Shown: piece by piece, positions 1 to 11,874 of the stretch
Layout: each line of letters starts with the position of its first letter
Position numbering within the stretch: position 1 is the first letter of the stretch
Assembly: GCF_964340395.1 (NCBI RefSeq)
Contig: NC_135559.1
Coordinates: 22,074,121-22,138,120 of the forward strand
From: Glandiceps talaboti
Taxonomy: Eukaryota > Hemichordata > Enteropneusta > Spengelidae
Length of the DNA: 64,000 bases
Direction: 5' to 3'
Made by a program: the position numbers and the translations under genes
Notes under the pieces: model-generated
Told to the model about the DNA's origin: nothing
Databases searched by the model: none
The model's input: only the letters and a program-made list of their open reading frames with translations

Positions 1-904
1 CTATTATCTGTAGATAGTGTTCCCTTACACTGTGTCTGTGTGTTACTATTGATATGTGTAATTGTGTGAGTCGTGGGATTATTTTTTAAGAATGTTATAT
101 AGTATATAAACTATCACAAATATCAGTGTCTTTGTTAGATGAAGACTTGTTCTCTAGTTATTTATTTATTTGATGATTTTAACAGTTACACAAATATAGT
201 CTTTAAAAGCAACAATTGAAGTGTCTGACAATGTGGATTGTAAATTGGACTATCAACCAAGTCTGTATAATAGAGCCTATAGTGTGCATACTACAGTATA
301 CTGTAATTTGTGTACCTTGCCATTGGTTTATTTTCCAAGTCACTCAAAAATGTCCTAAATATTCAGTGTTTGAATGAATAAGAGAATTACATCATTCAAA
401 CCTCTAAAATACACCATATTCTGGTTGTCATAGAGATAAAACATTTCATGGTTTGGCCACTAGGAGTGCTGTTTGCAAACTTATACGAGGCAAGACGTGA
501 GGGACAGTATAGTAGTACCATAAGGACAGCAAACATGAAGTTACAATACATTGTTCATGTTGTTCTCAATGTACTGTTTTATTAGCAACTACCAGATGTG
601 AAAATATGGCTAACCACTACTGTGATGTTTCACACATTTTATTGACTTCTTCATACATTGCCATACAATCAGTGGTCATCACCAAATTTTAGTCCTCACT
701 TTGTCAAATCTAGTATTTGGTGTGTGAAATGGCCAGAACTCTGGTAACCGGAATACGCCGTATTATGCATGCAACAAAGTCTGACTTACTCGCCATTATA
801 GTTGCTGTTTTGGTGTGGGTTTTTTCATCCTTTTTTTTCAAAGAATGTTTTAATTTTAATGAACGGTGATGACATTTCACACCTTAAATCCTAAATGCTT
901 AATG
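1..904. other. AT-rich non-coding DNA, nothing recognised
   Basis: No open frame of coding character, RNA gene or repeat array could be recognised here. It is ordinary AT-rich intergenic or intronic sequence with short poly-T runs near 828. Confidence 0.6.
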
Positions 905-1196
905 TGACTGTCAGATAACAACAAGACCCATATACAGCACTCCTAGAGTATTTTATAGCATAACTGACAGTTAGTAACAAGACCCATATACAGCACTCCT
1001 AGATAACAACAAGACCCATATACAGCACTCCTAGATACCAAGAAGACCCATATACAGCACTCCTAGATACCAAGAAGACTCATATACAGCACTCCTAGAT
1101 AGCAAGAAGACTCATATACAGCACTCCTAGAGTATTTGTAGCATAGCTGTCAGTTAGTAACAAGACCCATATACAGCACTCCTAGAGTATTTGTAA
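905..1196. repeat. 32-bp minisatellite, about 8 copies
   Basis: The core GACCCATATACAGCACTCCT starts at 925, 981, 1013, 1045, 1077, 1109 and 1164. The spacing is exactly 32 bp through the middle. Two copies (at 925 and 1109) carry a longer 55-56 bp variant with an extra GAGTATTT..GTTAGTAACAA spacer, so two unit types are interleaved. No coding meaning is apparent. Confidence 0.9.
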
Positions 1197-1954
1197 ACTA
1201 CTAACATGACATGGGTCAGAGGTCAAATAGTTAACTACTGAAAGTGTCCAAGTGCTTCATTTCTAGTTATAATTTTCATTATTACTTTCACCTTGCAATC
1301 AATCAGTCAGCATTTATCATTGTGCTATCCTATACAGACTATTCTTTCTGCAACGTATTGTATATTTTGTGACAAATAGTTGATAGATGAAAGGAGTGGA
1401 GTTGAGTCAAATGTATTATTAACCAGAGTGTTATATGGTTTTCTTTTTAGATTATTTTCTTTTATACATTTTTAAACCCTTTTTCCCCCACAGTGCATGT
1501 ATACAAATGAAACTGTACATTTGTACTATTGTAATGTCTTATCAACTCCATTACTATACAGAATCAATTTGTTAATAAAATGGAATCCAATCCTACTGCT
1601 GTCTTTCATGTTGTCTGTCTTTGCAGTTCCATGATGTAAAACTCTGAATACCATGTTGCCTTGACAACCATTCAATATAGCCAGGTTTGAGTGTAAATGT
1701 GAGTGTATATATGAAAATAAGAGTTGTGGATGTAGGTGTATGTATAATGAGTATCATCACAAAAGGAGCCATGGTATTAGTATGATATACAACTTGGAGC
1801 TTACGTGGTTTGTCTATCCATTACTTACAATTTGTGTCTGGACATTGCTCATTGAATTCAGACACATCACAAACTGATCTGGACAGTTTTGGAGTCAATC
1901 TTACACAAAACTTGACCCTTCACAAAAATTTAAAAAAATACTTTTATAATTGCT
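1197..1954. other. non-coding DNA with one candidate poly(A) signal
   Basis: This is AT-rich unique sequence. A canonical AATAAA lies at 1574-1579, followed about 30 bases later by a TG/T-rich stretch (TGTTGTCTGTCTTTG). That arrangement resembles the 3' end of a + strand transcript whose body would lie to the left of the window. With no coding exon visible upstream, this is only a suggestion. Confidence 0.25.
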
Positions 1955-1955
1955 A

Positions 1956-1974
1956 CCCCCCCCCCCCCCCCCCC
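1956..1974. repeat. homopolymer C run (about 19)
   Basis: A pure poly-C tract. Similar C or G runs recur at 5370-5400, 7040-7130, 7530-7980, 10801-10812 and 13117-13160, so long G/C homopolymers are a recurring trait of this region. Exact run lengths are prone to sequencing error. Confidence 0.8.
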
Positions 1975-2169
1975 GACCGAATAAAAAAACTAAGCCCAAG
2001 GTAGTGGGGGGGTTCATTGGGTTCTGTATATCCATCCATTCATTTACATCTGTATGTATGACTATGAGGTACAATGACCAATTTCTTTCAAACTTGGCAC
2101 AAAGTTGACCACCATACTGGGTATTTACGTGTCCTTTAGGGCTGAAATTTGGGTGAAACATTCTTCAGG

Positions 2170-2775
2170 GTGTTTATACTAAGAATTGTTCATTATATGA
2201 TGGTCCCATCAGTGATAGGCAAATTAGGGCTAAAAATGTGTCTTTTTGGTCAAAAATCAATAATTCCAAAACTACTGAGCAGATTGGGCTGAAATTTAAT
2301 GGGAATGCATCTAGGGATGTATGGACGAAGAAATATTAAGGATACAGTGATGTCATGAATGATATGCAAATAAGGTATAAAAATGTTCATTTTTGGTCAA
2401 AAACATATCTCATTAATAGACAAATGAATTAACTTTTTAAAATGTATGCAAATATGCCTAACAACAAGACCACGCCCATAACAACGGCCAAATAATCAGG
2501 TATATTGCAAAGATAATATCAGGAATTCATACACAAGTGAACAAAAACATTCAAAAATGTATGCAAATATATCTAACAGCATGACCACGCCCATAGCAAC
2601 AGCCAAATGATCGTAAAGATAGCAACATGGTCGGATAGGCAACTGGATAGTCATTCAGCAAATGAACACCTATTGTTAGCATGGACTAGCATATGGATAA
2701 ACATTTTTAAAAACTGTACAGTTGTGCTACAACGCTATTGGCAGTATTTTTTAGACTTCAAATTTGACAAATGAC
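2170..2775 (+). repeat. dispersed ~600-bp repeat, copy 1
   Basis: This segment resembles 52780-53470 in the same orientation. Both contain several internal modules built from ATGCAAATATGCCTAACA followed by GACCACGCCCATAGCAACAG, and both end with a closely similar CAGTTGTGCTRCAAYGCYATTGGC stretch. It looks like an interspersed element with internal tandem modules. I see no coding capacity and no clear terminal repeats, so the class is unknown. Confidence 0.65.
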
Positions 2776-2810
2776 GGCCATATTTGTTATGAGCCTAAAC
2801 GTCCACTATT

Positions 2811-4676
2811 TGTACAATAACCCAGGAACTATACTACATAGACACTCAGTCCAAGTATCTACCCTTGTATTATCATGTACAATAGCCCATGAACTATACT
2901 ACATAGACACTCAGTCCTTACCTACCCTTGTATTATCATGTACAATAACCCAGGAACTATACTACATAGACACTCAGTCCAAGTATCTACCCTTGTATTA
3001 TCACTGTACAATAGCCCATGAACTATACTACATAGACACCCAGTCCTTACCTACCCTTGTATTATCATGTACAATAGCCCATGAACTATACTACATAGAC
3101 ACTCAGTCCTTACCTACCATTGTATTATCATGTACAATAACCCATGAACTATACTACATAGACACTCGGTCCAAGTATCTACCCTTGTATTATCATGTAC
3201 AATAACCCAGGAACTATACTACATAGACACTCAGTCCAAGTATCTACCCTTGTATTATCATGTACAATAGCCCATGAACTATACTACATAGACACTCAGT
3301 CCTTACCTACCCTTGTATTATCATGTACAATAACCCAGGAACTATACTACATAGACACTCAGTCCAAGTACCTACCCTTGTATTATCATGTACAATAACC
3401 CAGGAACTATACTACATAGACACTCAGTCCAAGTATCTACCCTTGTATTATCATGTACAATAGCCCATGAACTATACTACATAGACACTCAGTCCTTACC
3501 TACCCTTGTATTATCATGTACAATAACCCAGGAACTATACTACATAGACACTCAGTCCAAGTACCTACCCTTGTATTATCATGTACAATAACCCAGGAAC
3601 TATACTACATAGACACTCGGTCCAAGTATCTACCCTTGTATTATCATGTACAATAACCCATGAACTATACTACATAGACACTCAGTCCTTACCTACCCTT
3701 GTATTATCATGTACAATAACCCAGGAACTATACTACATAGACACTCAGTCCAAGTATCTACCCTTGTATTATCATGTACAATAACCCATGAACTATACTA
3801 CATAGACACTCTGTCCAAGTATCTACCCTTGTATTATCATGTACAATAACCCATGAACTATACTACATAGACACTCAGTCCAAGTATCTACCCTTAAGTT
3901 GTATTATCATGTACAATAGCCCATGAACTATACTACATAGACACCCAGTCCTTACCTACCCTTGTATTATCATGTACAATAGCCCATGAACTATACTACA
4001 TAGACACTCAGTCCTTACCTACCCTTGTATTATCATGTACAATAGCCCATGAACTATACTACATAGACACTCAGTCCTTACCTACCCTTGTATTATCATG
4101 TACAATAGCCCATGAACTATACTACATAGACACCCAGTTCTTACCTACCCTTGTATTATCATGTACAATAGCCCATGAACTATACTACATAGACACTCAG
4201 TCCTTACCTACCCTTGTATTATCATGTACAATAGCCCATGAACTATACTACATAGACACTCAGTCCAAGTACCTACCCTTGTATTATCATGTACAATAAC
4301 CCATGAACTATACTACATAGACACCCAGTCCTTACCTACCCTTGTATTATCATGTACAATAACCCAGGAACTATACTACATAGACACTCGGTCCAAGTAC
4401 CTACCCTTGTATTATCATGTACAATAACCCATGAACTATACTACATAGACACCCAGTCCTTACCTACCCTTGTATTATCATGTACAATAACCCAGGAACT
4501 ATACTACATATAGACACTCAGTCCAAGTATCTACCCTTGTATTATCATGTACAATAGCCCAGGAACTATACTACATAGACACTCAGTCCAAGTATCTACC
4601 CTTGTATTATCATGTACAATAGCCCATGAACTATACTACATAGACACCCAGTCCTTACCTACCCTTGTATTATCAA
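2811..4676. repeat. 63/65-bp minisatellite with 193-bp higher-order unit, ~29 copies
   Basis: Units share the core GAACTATACTACATAGACAC and come in two lengths. The 65-bp form contains CCAAGTATCTACCC and the 63-bp form contains CCTTACCTACCC. In the middle of the array (3195, 3388, 3581) the order 65-63-65 recurs every 193 bp, a true higher-order repeat. The + strand has few stops, giving spurious open frames that restart with each 193-bp unit. These are repeat by-products, not genes. Confidence 0.92.
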
Positions 4677-4677
4677 T

Positions 4678-5110
4678 AATTTACAATTATTACCCCTGGC
4701 TCGGATCTATATCGGCACAACGGCCCTTTATACTTCCTCAGTTACCTGGGGAGCATACAATCCATTGCAGTCTTTATAATGGGATTAAAGCATTCAGGTT
4801 GCAACCTCTATCCTACCAGGACCCCAATTATACAAGCTGGGTGGACTGAGGCATAGTCGTGGTTCAAATCTTGCCCAAGGACTTTATAGCCACTCAGTAA
4901 CAAAACGGCAGCGATGCGGCTCGAATCTGCAACCTGCAACCTGCAGATTCCAAGACGGTATACTCTTTTTTTTCTTTAATCAAAAGACAATCCTGATGGC
5001 TTGCCTTGTGGAAAATGAATTTACAGTTCTGGTTACAAAATGATTCTGTTACGAAAGTACATATTCAAAGACGGTATACTCTAACCATTCACTCGTCATG
5101 ACTCCACATG
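4678..5110 (-). mobile_element. tRNA-derived SINE, minus strand, interrupted by a small insert
   Basis: Read on the minus strand, the right end looks like a tRNA: an A-box-like TGGTTAGAGTATACC, then a B-box-like AGATTCGAGCC (plus-strand CGGCTCGAATCTG near 4917-4930). The body runs leftwards through CTTGGGCAAGATTTG, CAGTCCACCCAGCTTG and GGGCCGTTGTGCCG, stretches I recognise from tRNA-derived SINEs of invertebrate genomes. The 3' tail ends near 4680, against the 63/65-bp array. A 101-bp segment at 4967-5067 is a later insertion. I cannot name the SINE family. Confidence 0.6.
4967..5067 (-). mobile_element. 101-bp retroposed insert with poly(A) tail and ~20-bp target duplication
   Basis: The direct repeat AAGACGGTATACTCT is at 4952-4966 and again at 5068-5082. 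It extends five more bases leftwards as ATTC plus one mismatch. The bracketed segment begins with a T-rich run (TTTTTTTCTTT), that is, a poly(A) tail on the minus strand. Long target duplication plus a terminal poly(A) is the signature of LINE-mediated retroposition of a short RNA. The source RNA is not recognised. Confidence 0.7.
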
Positions 5111-5111
5111 G

Positions 5112-5296
5112 CAAGCTGTTCAGGCCAAAAGTATTATTCTTATTTTAGCTATTGTATTTTATTTATTTTTTTCGGAGTAACATGGAATAAAAGTGTGGAT
5201 TCCATCGAAAAACTACACATAAAAGGTTAAAATTAGTTTGTAACTCCGAAAAATATCAAATACTATAAGAATAATACTTTTGGCCTGAACGGCTTG
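5112..5296. mobile_element. 185-bp foldback/MITE-like inverted repeat
   Basis: The left arm begins CAAGCTGTTCAGGCCAAAAG and continues with TATTATTCTTAT. The right arm, reverse-complemented, begins CAAGCCGTTCAGGCCAAAAG and continues the same way. Both arms run about 60 bp to a shared TTTTTCGGAGT block, with an approximately 60-bp loop. No convincing target duplication is visible. It abuts the SINE head at 5110. Confidence 0.8.
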
Positions 5297-5327
5297 ACAT
5301 AGGCTGGGCTAGTTTTTTATCCTACAT

Positions 5328-5480
5328 TGATTTCGTCCCTAAGGGTTCGGTCAGTTTCTTCGGCCTGGGGGGGGGGGGTGGATTGGTGGGGGGGGGGGTC
5401 ACCCTGTTTTGCAGTAGGGGGGATCATGCTGTTTTGAAAATTGTGGATAGGGGGGTCATTGTGTTTTAAATTGTGATGGA
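5328..5480 (+). mobile_element. G-tract foldback family, copy A
   Basis: It starts with the terminal motif TAAGGGTTCGGTCAGTTTCT followed by TCGGCCT and a G run. It continues with G-run modules followed by TCACCCTGTTTT-like text. The same terminal motif is found inverted at the right end of 6965-7170 and at both ends of 50024-50090, which defines a dispersed family. No protein is encoded. Confidence 0.6.
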
Positions 5481-5985
5481 AGAAAAAAATCCTTTCTACA
5501 ATGGCATATAGCCTTGTCTGAAATGTGGTACATGTCAATATTTGTTCTTGTCCCTGTTTCTTACATGAATTCTTTAATATTACTTATTAGTTCAAACATA
5601 ACTATACATATACATATACATGTATTGCCTACCTACCACACTAGTTACAGAACATGTCATGTAAATGCTTGGCTGTTTCACAATCAATGCTTCACTTATA
5701 TTGCAGTTTGGGGCAAAAGTGAACTTGTGACTTGAAGGTTTCGTAATGGCAATTTTCATAGATAGTTTATAAATGAAGTTAATCTAAATTGTTCTACTCG
5801 TCATGTTATTGACACTACAAATCACCACATCTCATCAGATTCCAGTTTCTATTGTACACTAGGTATGACCACCTAAAGTTCTCTAACATACCGGTGACTT
5901 TATTATACATATATTAATGTCCCTATACTAATGTTACATGTCTATTTTATGTGATATAGGAAACTCATTTAAAACGTACATTTAG
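5481..5985. other. non-coding DNA, nothing recognised
   Basis: AT-rich sequence with no array and no convincing open frame. The open frames here are short and compositionally random. Confidence 0.5.
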
Positions 5986-5989
5986 GTTA

Positions 5990-6870
5990 GCTTTTCGAAG
6001 CTTGGAAATATTACCTCAAAGGTTATGAATACCTAAACATTGCCTTAGTATCTCAAGCAAAAAACTCCATATCTGCCAGGGGGAAAACCCCAAGGACTTC
6101 CTCACCCCCAGAGGTCACTCGTGCATTCAACCAACAATCAGATGCACCAACAACCTTTTTACTGTCATAATGGTATTAAACTTTTCTTAAATATTTTCAC
6201 CCTATTCTAATTTGAGATGATATTGTCTTTTCAAGATGTGAAATGTTTGCCAAGATAGTCTAAAATTGCCTTAATCTCCAAATCTCCCCTACCAATGATA
6301 CTACCATTAGATGTGCTGACCTACATGTATATAATGATGCCATTTAACTTTTTAAGAACACATTTCAACCCTTATTAGTGTAAGTTATAAAGAATAGTTT
6401 CTGATACTTGCTGTCTTGTAAAGCATGGATTAAGTTATTGCTTGAAGGGTCTAAATAGTGTAAATATTGGCTATAAGAGTAAAAATCCTTCAGGGCTTCT
6501 AGAGGGAGACCCCCTCAGACCCCCCGCATGAGGTGGACATATCCCAGTCTCAAGCTCTTCCCCTCTTACTGTCAAGATGCTATCAAAGTATATTTCAAAA
6601 GTATTTCAACCCTATGTAGTTGTTTTTTACATGTTGGTGTTGTCTTGTAAGGCTTGGAAATTATTGTCTGAAAGGGTCTGAATAGTCTCAAAATTGACTT
6701 TTCAGGGAAAAAACCTCCAGGGCTTCTAGGGGGAGACCCCCTAAGACCCCCCATGACAGCTGTACATATTCCCTTCTCAAGCTTTCCCCCCTACCTTTCA
6801 CTGTCAAGATGCTATTAAACTCCTTTTCAAATATATTTACCCTGTGTAGTCAATAATTATAATTATGATA
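5990..6870. repeat. degenerate ~225-bp tandem repeat, 3-4 copies
   Basis: Successive blocks repeat the order: TTGTAAGGCTTGGAAATTAT, a CTGAAAGGGTCTGAATAG stretch, GGGCTTCTAGGGGGAGACCC, then CTGTCAAGATGCTATTAAAC. The best two copies have the GGGCTTCTAG block about 225 bp apart (near 6495 and 6720). A much more diverged copy lies around 6000-6240 and a partial one between. It is an old tandem duplication with no coding frame preserved. Confidence 0.6.
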
Positions 6871-6964
6871 GTGCTAACCCGGGATCTTATAAAGTAGATG
6901 CAAGACAGTCAAGCAGTCCACACTGAGTCACGATCAAAAAATACCTGTCACTCATGCGAATATC

Positions 6965-7170
6965 ATATATGGCGGGGGGGGGTCATCATGTTTTAGAATT
7001 AAGTGATAGGGGGGGTCAGCCTGTTTTAGAATTAAGTGATAGGGGGGGGGGGGGTCAGCCTGTTTTGGGTTTTACAGATAGGGGGTCATTGACTTTTTGT
7101 CGGCCCGATTTAAGAATCCACCGCCCCCCCCCCCCCCAGGCTGGAGAAACTGACCGGTCCCTAAGATGAA
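6965..7170. mobile_element. G-tract foldback family, copy B
   Basis: Two adjacent modules read G-run + GTCAGCCTGTTTTAGAATTA (about 7000-7060). The right end is a C run followed by CAGGCTGGAGAAACTGACCG and GTCCCTAAG, the reverse complement of the terminal motif of copy A. The left end is not as clear. Confidence 0.6.
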
Positions 7171-7611
7171 GACTTGTCATTTTTGACATGTAACTAGTTT
7201 CATCTGAACTCTAGGTGGCGGTATTGCCAGACGATTGTACATGTTTGATATGCCGCACCGTAGTGGATGTTTTTATCCCCCAATTCCCGTGTGTTGTTGG
7301 TAGTCTCCCAGTGTGTTCTATGTCGGATTGATCCCACCGCCATCTAGAGGTATTAGTAGGTGCAGTTAACGAGTCAATTTTATGAAATTCTTTCGAAAAA
7401 GTTGAATAATTATCACGCCAGTTTGGGGAAAGTGGAAGCTCTTAACTTGCCCTCCCGATGGATTCACATGCCCACTGCCTACTCCCAAACCGCCTCCTTT
7501 TCCCACGCTTCCCATACTAAAGTACTCCAAGCCCCCCCCCCCCCCACCCCCGCCATTATTCAACATTAAATTGATGCATTGTTGGTACCTTTAACATTTC
7601 TCCCCTTGAAG

Positions 7612-7996
7612 TTTTACCCACTGAAATAATGGCTGTCTCCCCCCCCACACACACACACACTGAAATACTGCCCCCCCCCCACACTGAAATACTGACAGTC
7701 TCCCCCCCCCCACATTGAAATACTGGCTGTCTCCCCCCCACACACACACACACACACTGAAATACTGGCTGTCTCCCCCCCCCACACACACACACACTGA
7801 AATACTGGTTGTCTTTCCCCCCCCCCCCCCCACACACACACACACACACTCACACTGGAATACTGTCTGTCTTCCGCCCCCGCCCCCCAACATACACACA
7901 CACTGAAATACTGGCTGTCCCCCCCCCCCCCACACACACACACACACACTGAAATACAGGCTGTCACCCCCCCCCCCCCACATACACACACTGAAT
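7612..7996. repeat. ~40-bp VNTR of C-runs and CA repeats, about 10 copies
   Basis: The unit is ACTGAAATACTGGCTGTC followed by a C run of variable length and a (CA)n tract. Variation lies almost wholly in the two runs. The minus strand reads G-run plus (GT)n and yields several overlapping Gly/Val/Cys open frames, which are artefacts. G-quadruplex formation on the minus strand is plausible. Confidence 0.9.
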
Positions 7997-8056
7997 AAAA
8001 TTATGTATGGACAGCTCGTTGCACGACAGTTTCGTTGGCTGCACCTATATTAGTCA

Positions 8057-9121
8057 CGATTATCTGACATCGGCATCAAAGGTACCCCCCTGAACTGGTT
8101 TGCATCATACCTCTCCAATCGTCAGCAATCTGTTCTAATTAAGGATACTGTCTCTACCCCAACTCTTCTTCAATCAGGTGTTCCACAGGGCTCGGTACTT
8201 GGTCCTCTACTCTTTTGCATTTACATCTCCCCACTTGGTCAGTTAATTCGGCAGCATAATCTTAACTTCCACCTATACGCAGATGACAGTCAACTCTACA
8301 ATGCTCTTACTCCATCAGACATCTCTCTATCGGTTAGAAACATGGAAGCTGCTGCTAATGACATCAAGACGTGGATGACCAAGAATAAGCTCAAACTCAA
8401 CGACGACAAAACTGAAGTCTTACTCATTACATCGAAAATCAGTCGACCTCAAAGTCCAACTATTGATAACATTCATATTGGCGAAAGTACAATTCAACCA
8501 GCCGAAACAGCTCGTAATATTGGTGTAACTTTCGATTCTCATCACACGTTAAAAAAGCACATATCCACAACATGTCAATCAATCTACCATTATCTCAGGA
8601 AAATTGGCTATATCCGTCCCTACCTCTCCAAATCTACTTGTCAGAAACTCGTCCAGGCATTAATATCAAGCAAACTTGACAATGGTAATGCCCTACTCTA
8701 TGGCTTACCCAACGATCATATCAAACCACTCCAACATGTTCAAAACGCTGCAGCAAAAATCATCATGCGAGCCAGGAAATATGATCATGTAACACCAGTC
8801 CTAAAGGAACTACACTGGCTACCAGTTCAGGACAGAATAAAGTTCAAACTTTTGCTCATGACATACAAGTCCCTCAATGGACTCGCTCCAAGATACTTAT
8901 CAGACCTTCTTCACTGGAAAACAGCTACGAGAACACTGCGATCAACAAATAAACATCTCCTATATGTACCTAAGTACAAGCTGGAATCTTATGGAGGAAG
9001 ATCGTTTTCTTCTGCTGCGCCTCGTCTGTGGAATGAACTACCAATTGAAATTCGCGAACAAGTTACAATTAGCACATTTAAAAAACACTTAAAGACTTAC
9101 CTGTTTTCTAAAACATTTTGA
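8057..9121 (+). pseudogene. partial LINE reverse transcriptase (C-terminal part of ORF2)
   Basis: This is the coding part of the LINE at 8057-9191. It keeps the catalytic palm with YADD near residue 75 and the thumb and C-terminal region, but lacks the endonuclease and the N-terminal fingers. A stop (TAG 8051-8053) lies immediately upstream within the flanking DNA, so no complete ORF2 protein can be made here. The first ATG in frame is at 8342, downstream of the catalytic motif, so any product from it would be inactive. Confidence 0.85.
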
Positions 9122-9191
9122 CTGTACAGCGCCTTTGAACTCTTGTCATAGTGGAATTGGCGCTATATAAATTGCATCGATTGATTGATTG
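8057..9191 (+). mobile_element. 5'-truncated CR1/L2-type LINE with open reverse transcriptase frame
   Basis: One frame is open from 8057 to the TGA at 9119-9121 (354 residues). It holds the reverse transcriptase core: IGIKGTPLNWF, then GVPQGSVLGPLLF, then the catalytic YADD at 8276-8287, then KLKLNDDKTEVLL. After it comes the C-terminal region typical of this clade (LKELHWLPVQDRIKFKLLL, NGLAPRYLSDLL, RLWNELP). There is no in-frame stop or frameshift, so the copy looks young. The endonuclease and N-terminal part are missing through 5' truncation, usual for LINEs. The 3' UTR ends GGCGCTATATAAATTG and a (GATT)n tail. An 8-bp match ATTAGTCA at 8049-8056 and 9192-9199 is a candidate target duplication. 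The element cannot move on its own. Confidence 0.9.
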
Positions 9192-9199
9192 ATTAGTCA

Positions 9200-10360
9200 T
9201 AACAACATCGTCCACAAGGGTATTTGTTGATGAGAATAAGTCGAACTTCCCGAGTATTCTATTGGAATTACCAACCTGATAAACAATGGTATAATGGCGA
9301 GAGTGGTCAAATTATCTGACAGCCTCGTAAAGTGACGGTAAATCCATCTACACAATCTTTTTAGTTCGATTTATTTATTTGGTCTAACGACAACACTGAC
9401 ATAATGTATAATATTGTCCATTTGTCGTAAACCACAAAGCCTCACAGAAGAAAAATAATCTCCGGTTTATGAGAATGAGCAAAGATAGAAAATACAAAGC
9501 ACAATCTTACAAAGGGATATAATGACTGTTTAGACAGTGTAATAATCTATACAGATAAACAATACTGTATTTATGTCTTATCTGATAGTTAAAGATCAAT
9601 ATTTGTTCTATAACCGAAGTTATACTTCGAATTAGACAAGTTTTTAGGTTTTTTGTCACCAGAAAGTCAACCTTGTTATCTACAGCCTTGTTACATAACC
9701 TCTTACTCATTATCAACATTCACTACTACAAAAAGCCCATCCCGCATATCCCGCAAAATAATCCAAAAGTTCATGTGAAATCCATTAACATGGCAAAGAC
9801 TCGTACTGTAACAAAGTTACAGTTCCAATAACGAATAGTATTTCCGTTTTTTATCCACCAACAGCTCTGTTACTAGCCCTGTGCACATATTGCTTTCTAC
9901 ACAAGTCACTTTGTAGTGAAGTGACGTGGTTATAGAGCATGTCTTTGGATAGATAGTTACAGAAATAGATGTACTGTGTTCGAGACCCACCAAGTCAAGG
10001 TAAGGGCGATTTTTGATACACACTTTACAAAATGACAGGTGCAGAATTAGGCGCTGTAGAAGACAGTATTAGGCAGGGCAGCACGTGTTGGTTACATTGT
10101 AAGTTGATGGCAGTGTTATAGACTGAAATGGTTAGCATTCTGAGGACAGTTTCATTCATGTATAAAACAGTATGCAGACACTTTCTTTGTGTAAAAGTGT
10201 CCCATTAACTGAAAAAAGTGATCGCTAAATGACATGGGGAGCACAGTTGAAAGAATGGGGAAGAGTCGGAAATATTATGTTAAAATACGGTTTCTTTTGA
10301 AGATAGTGCCAAACTAAAGATTGAATTGTCAATGGAAGTGTTTTCCATTCATTACTTACT
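9200..10360. other. non-coding DNA, nothing recognised
   Basis: Unique AT-rich sequence. The open frames here are short, lack conserved motifs and have no splice or start context worth supporting. Confidence 0.5.
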
Positions 10361-10516
10361 GTGTATGCGATGTATAGGTAAAACCTGTCACCAAACTAGG
10401 AGACGTTATTTAGTATTAGGCCAAATGTAATAAATACTGTGTATGCGATGTATAGGTAAAACCTGTCACCAAACTGGGAGACGATATTTAGTATTAGGCC
10501 AAATCTAATAAATACT
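10361..10516. repeat. 78-bp tandem duplication
   Basis: Two adjacent copies start with GTGTATGCGATGTATAGGTA at 10361 and 10439, exactly 78 bp apart. They differ at a few bases, for example ACTAGGAGACGTT versus ACTGGGAGACGAT. Confidence 0.9.
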
Positions 10517-11400
<884 letters not shown>

Positions 11401-11402
<2 letters not shown>

Positions 11403-11870
11403 TGAATACTGTTTTGAACATTCAAACATTCAAACCTCAGGAGCAATCGTTTACCTTGTAGTTTGCAAAATTGTACACTTCATTTACCTACCATACATTT
11501 AATTATGAGGCAGTCAATAACCAAGCGAATGTGTGTGTCTGCCAAAATATCTATGAATAGGTAAGATAAAGTGTAGGTAATATAGCCATACACTTGTGTA
11601 TTGACTCGAGTACACTTGGATACTGAAGACAACTTTAATTAAAGTACTCTATGGATTTCGATAATGTGTGTGTGGTTTGAAATTTTATGCCACTAACTGG
11701 CCTCTTACATGTCCTTATTTTAAAGTAAAGTGCTTACTGTGGGAGGGGGATCGACACACACCCCTTCCCACATTCCCACACCCTCCCCACTAGCTATCAT
11801 GGGGGGGGAGGATTCTGCCCAGAATTAAGATTGAAAGATAAAACCCTGCTGACTAAGTATCTCCAAGTAC
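11401..11870. other. non-coding DNA, nothing recognised
   Basis: AT-rich unique sequence. A C/G-rich stretch at 11740-11815 contains short C and G runs only. Confidence 0.5.
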
Positions 11871-11874
11871 AGCC

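Noticed and set aside
2771-4849. Tandem peptide-repeat open frames over the 63/65-bp minisatellite
   Set aside because: Frames reset every 193 bp at a stop; they follow from unit sequence and carry no gene signals.
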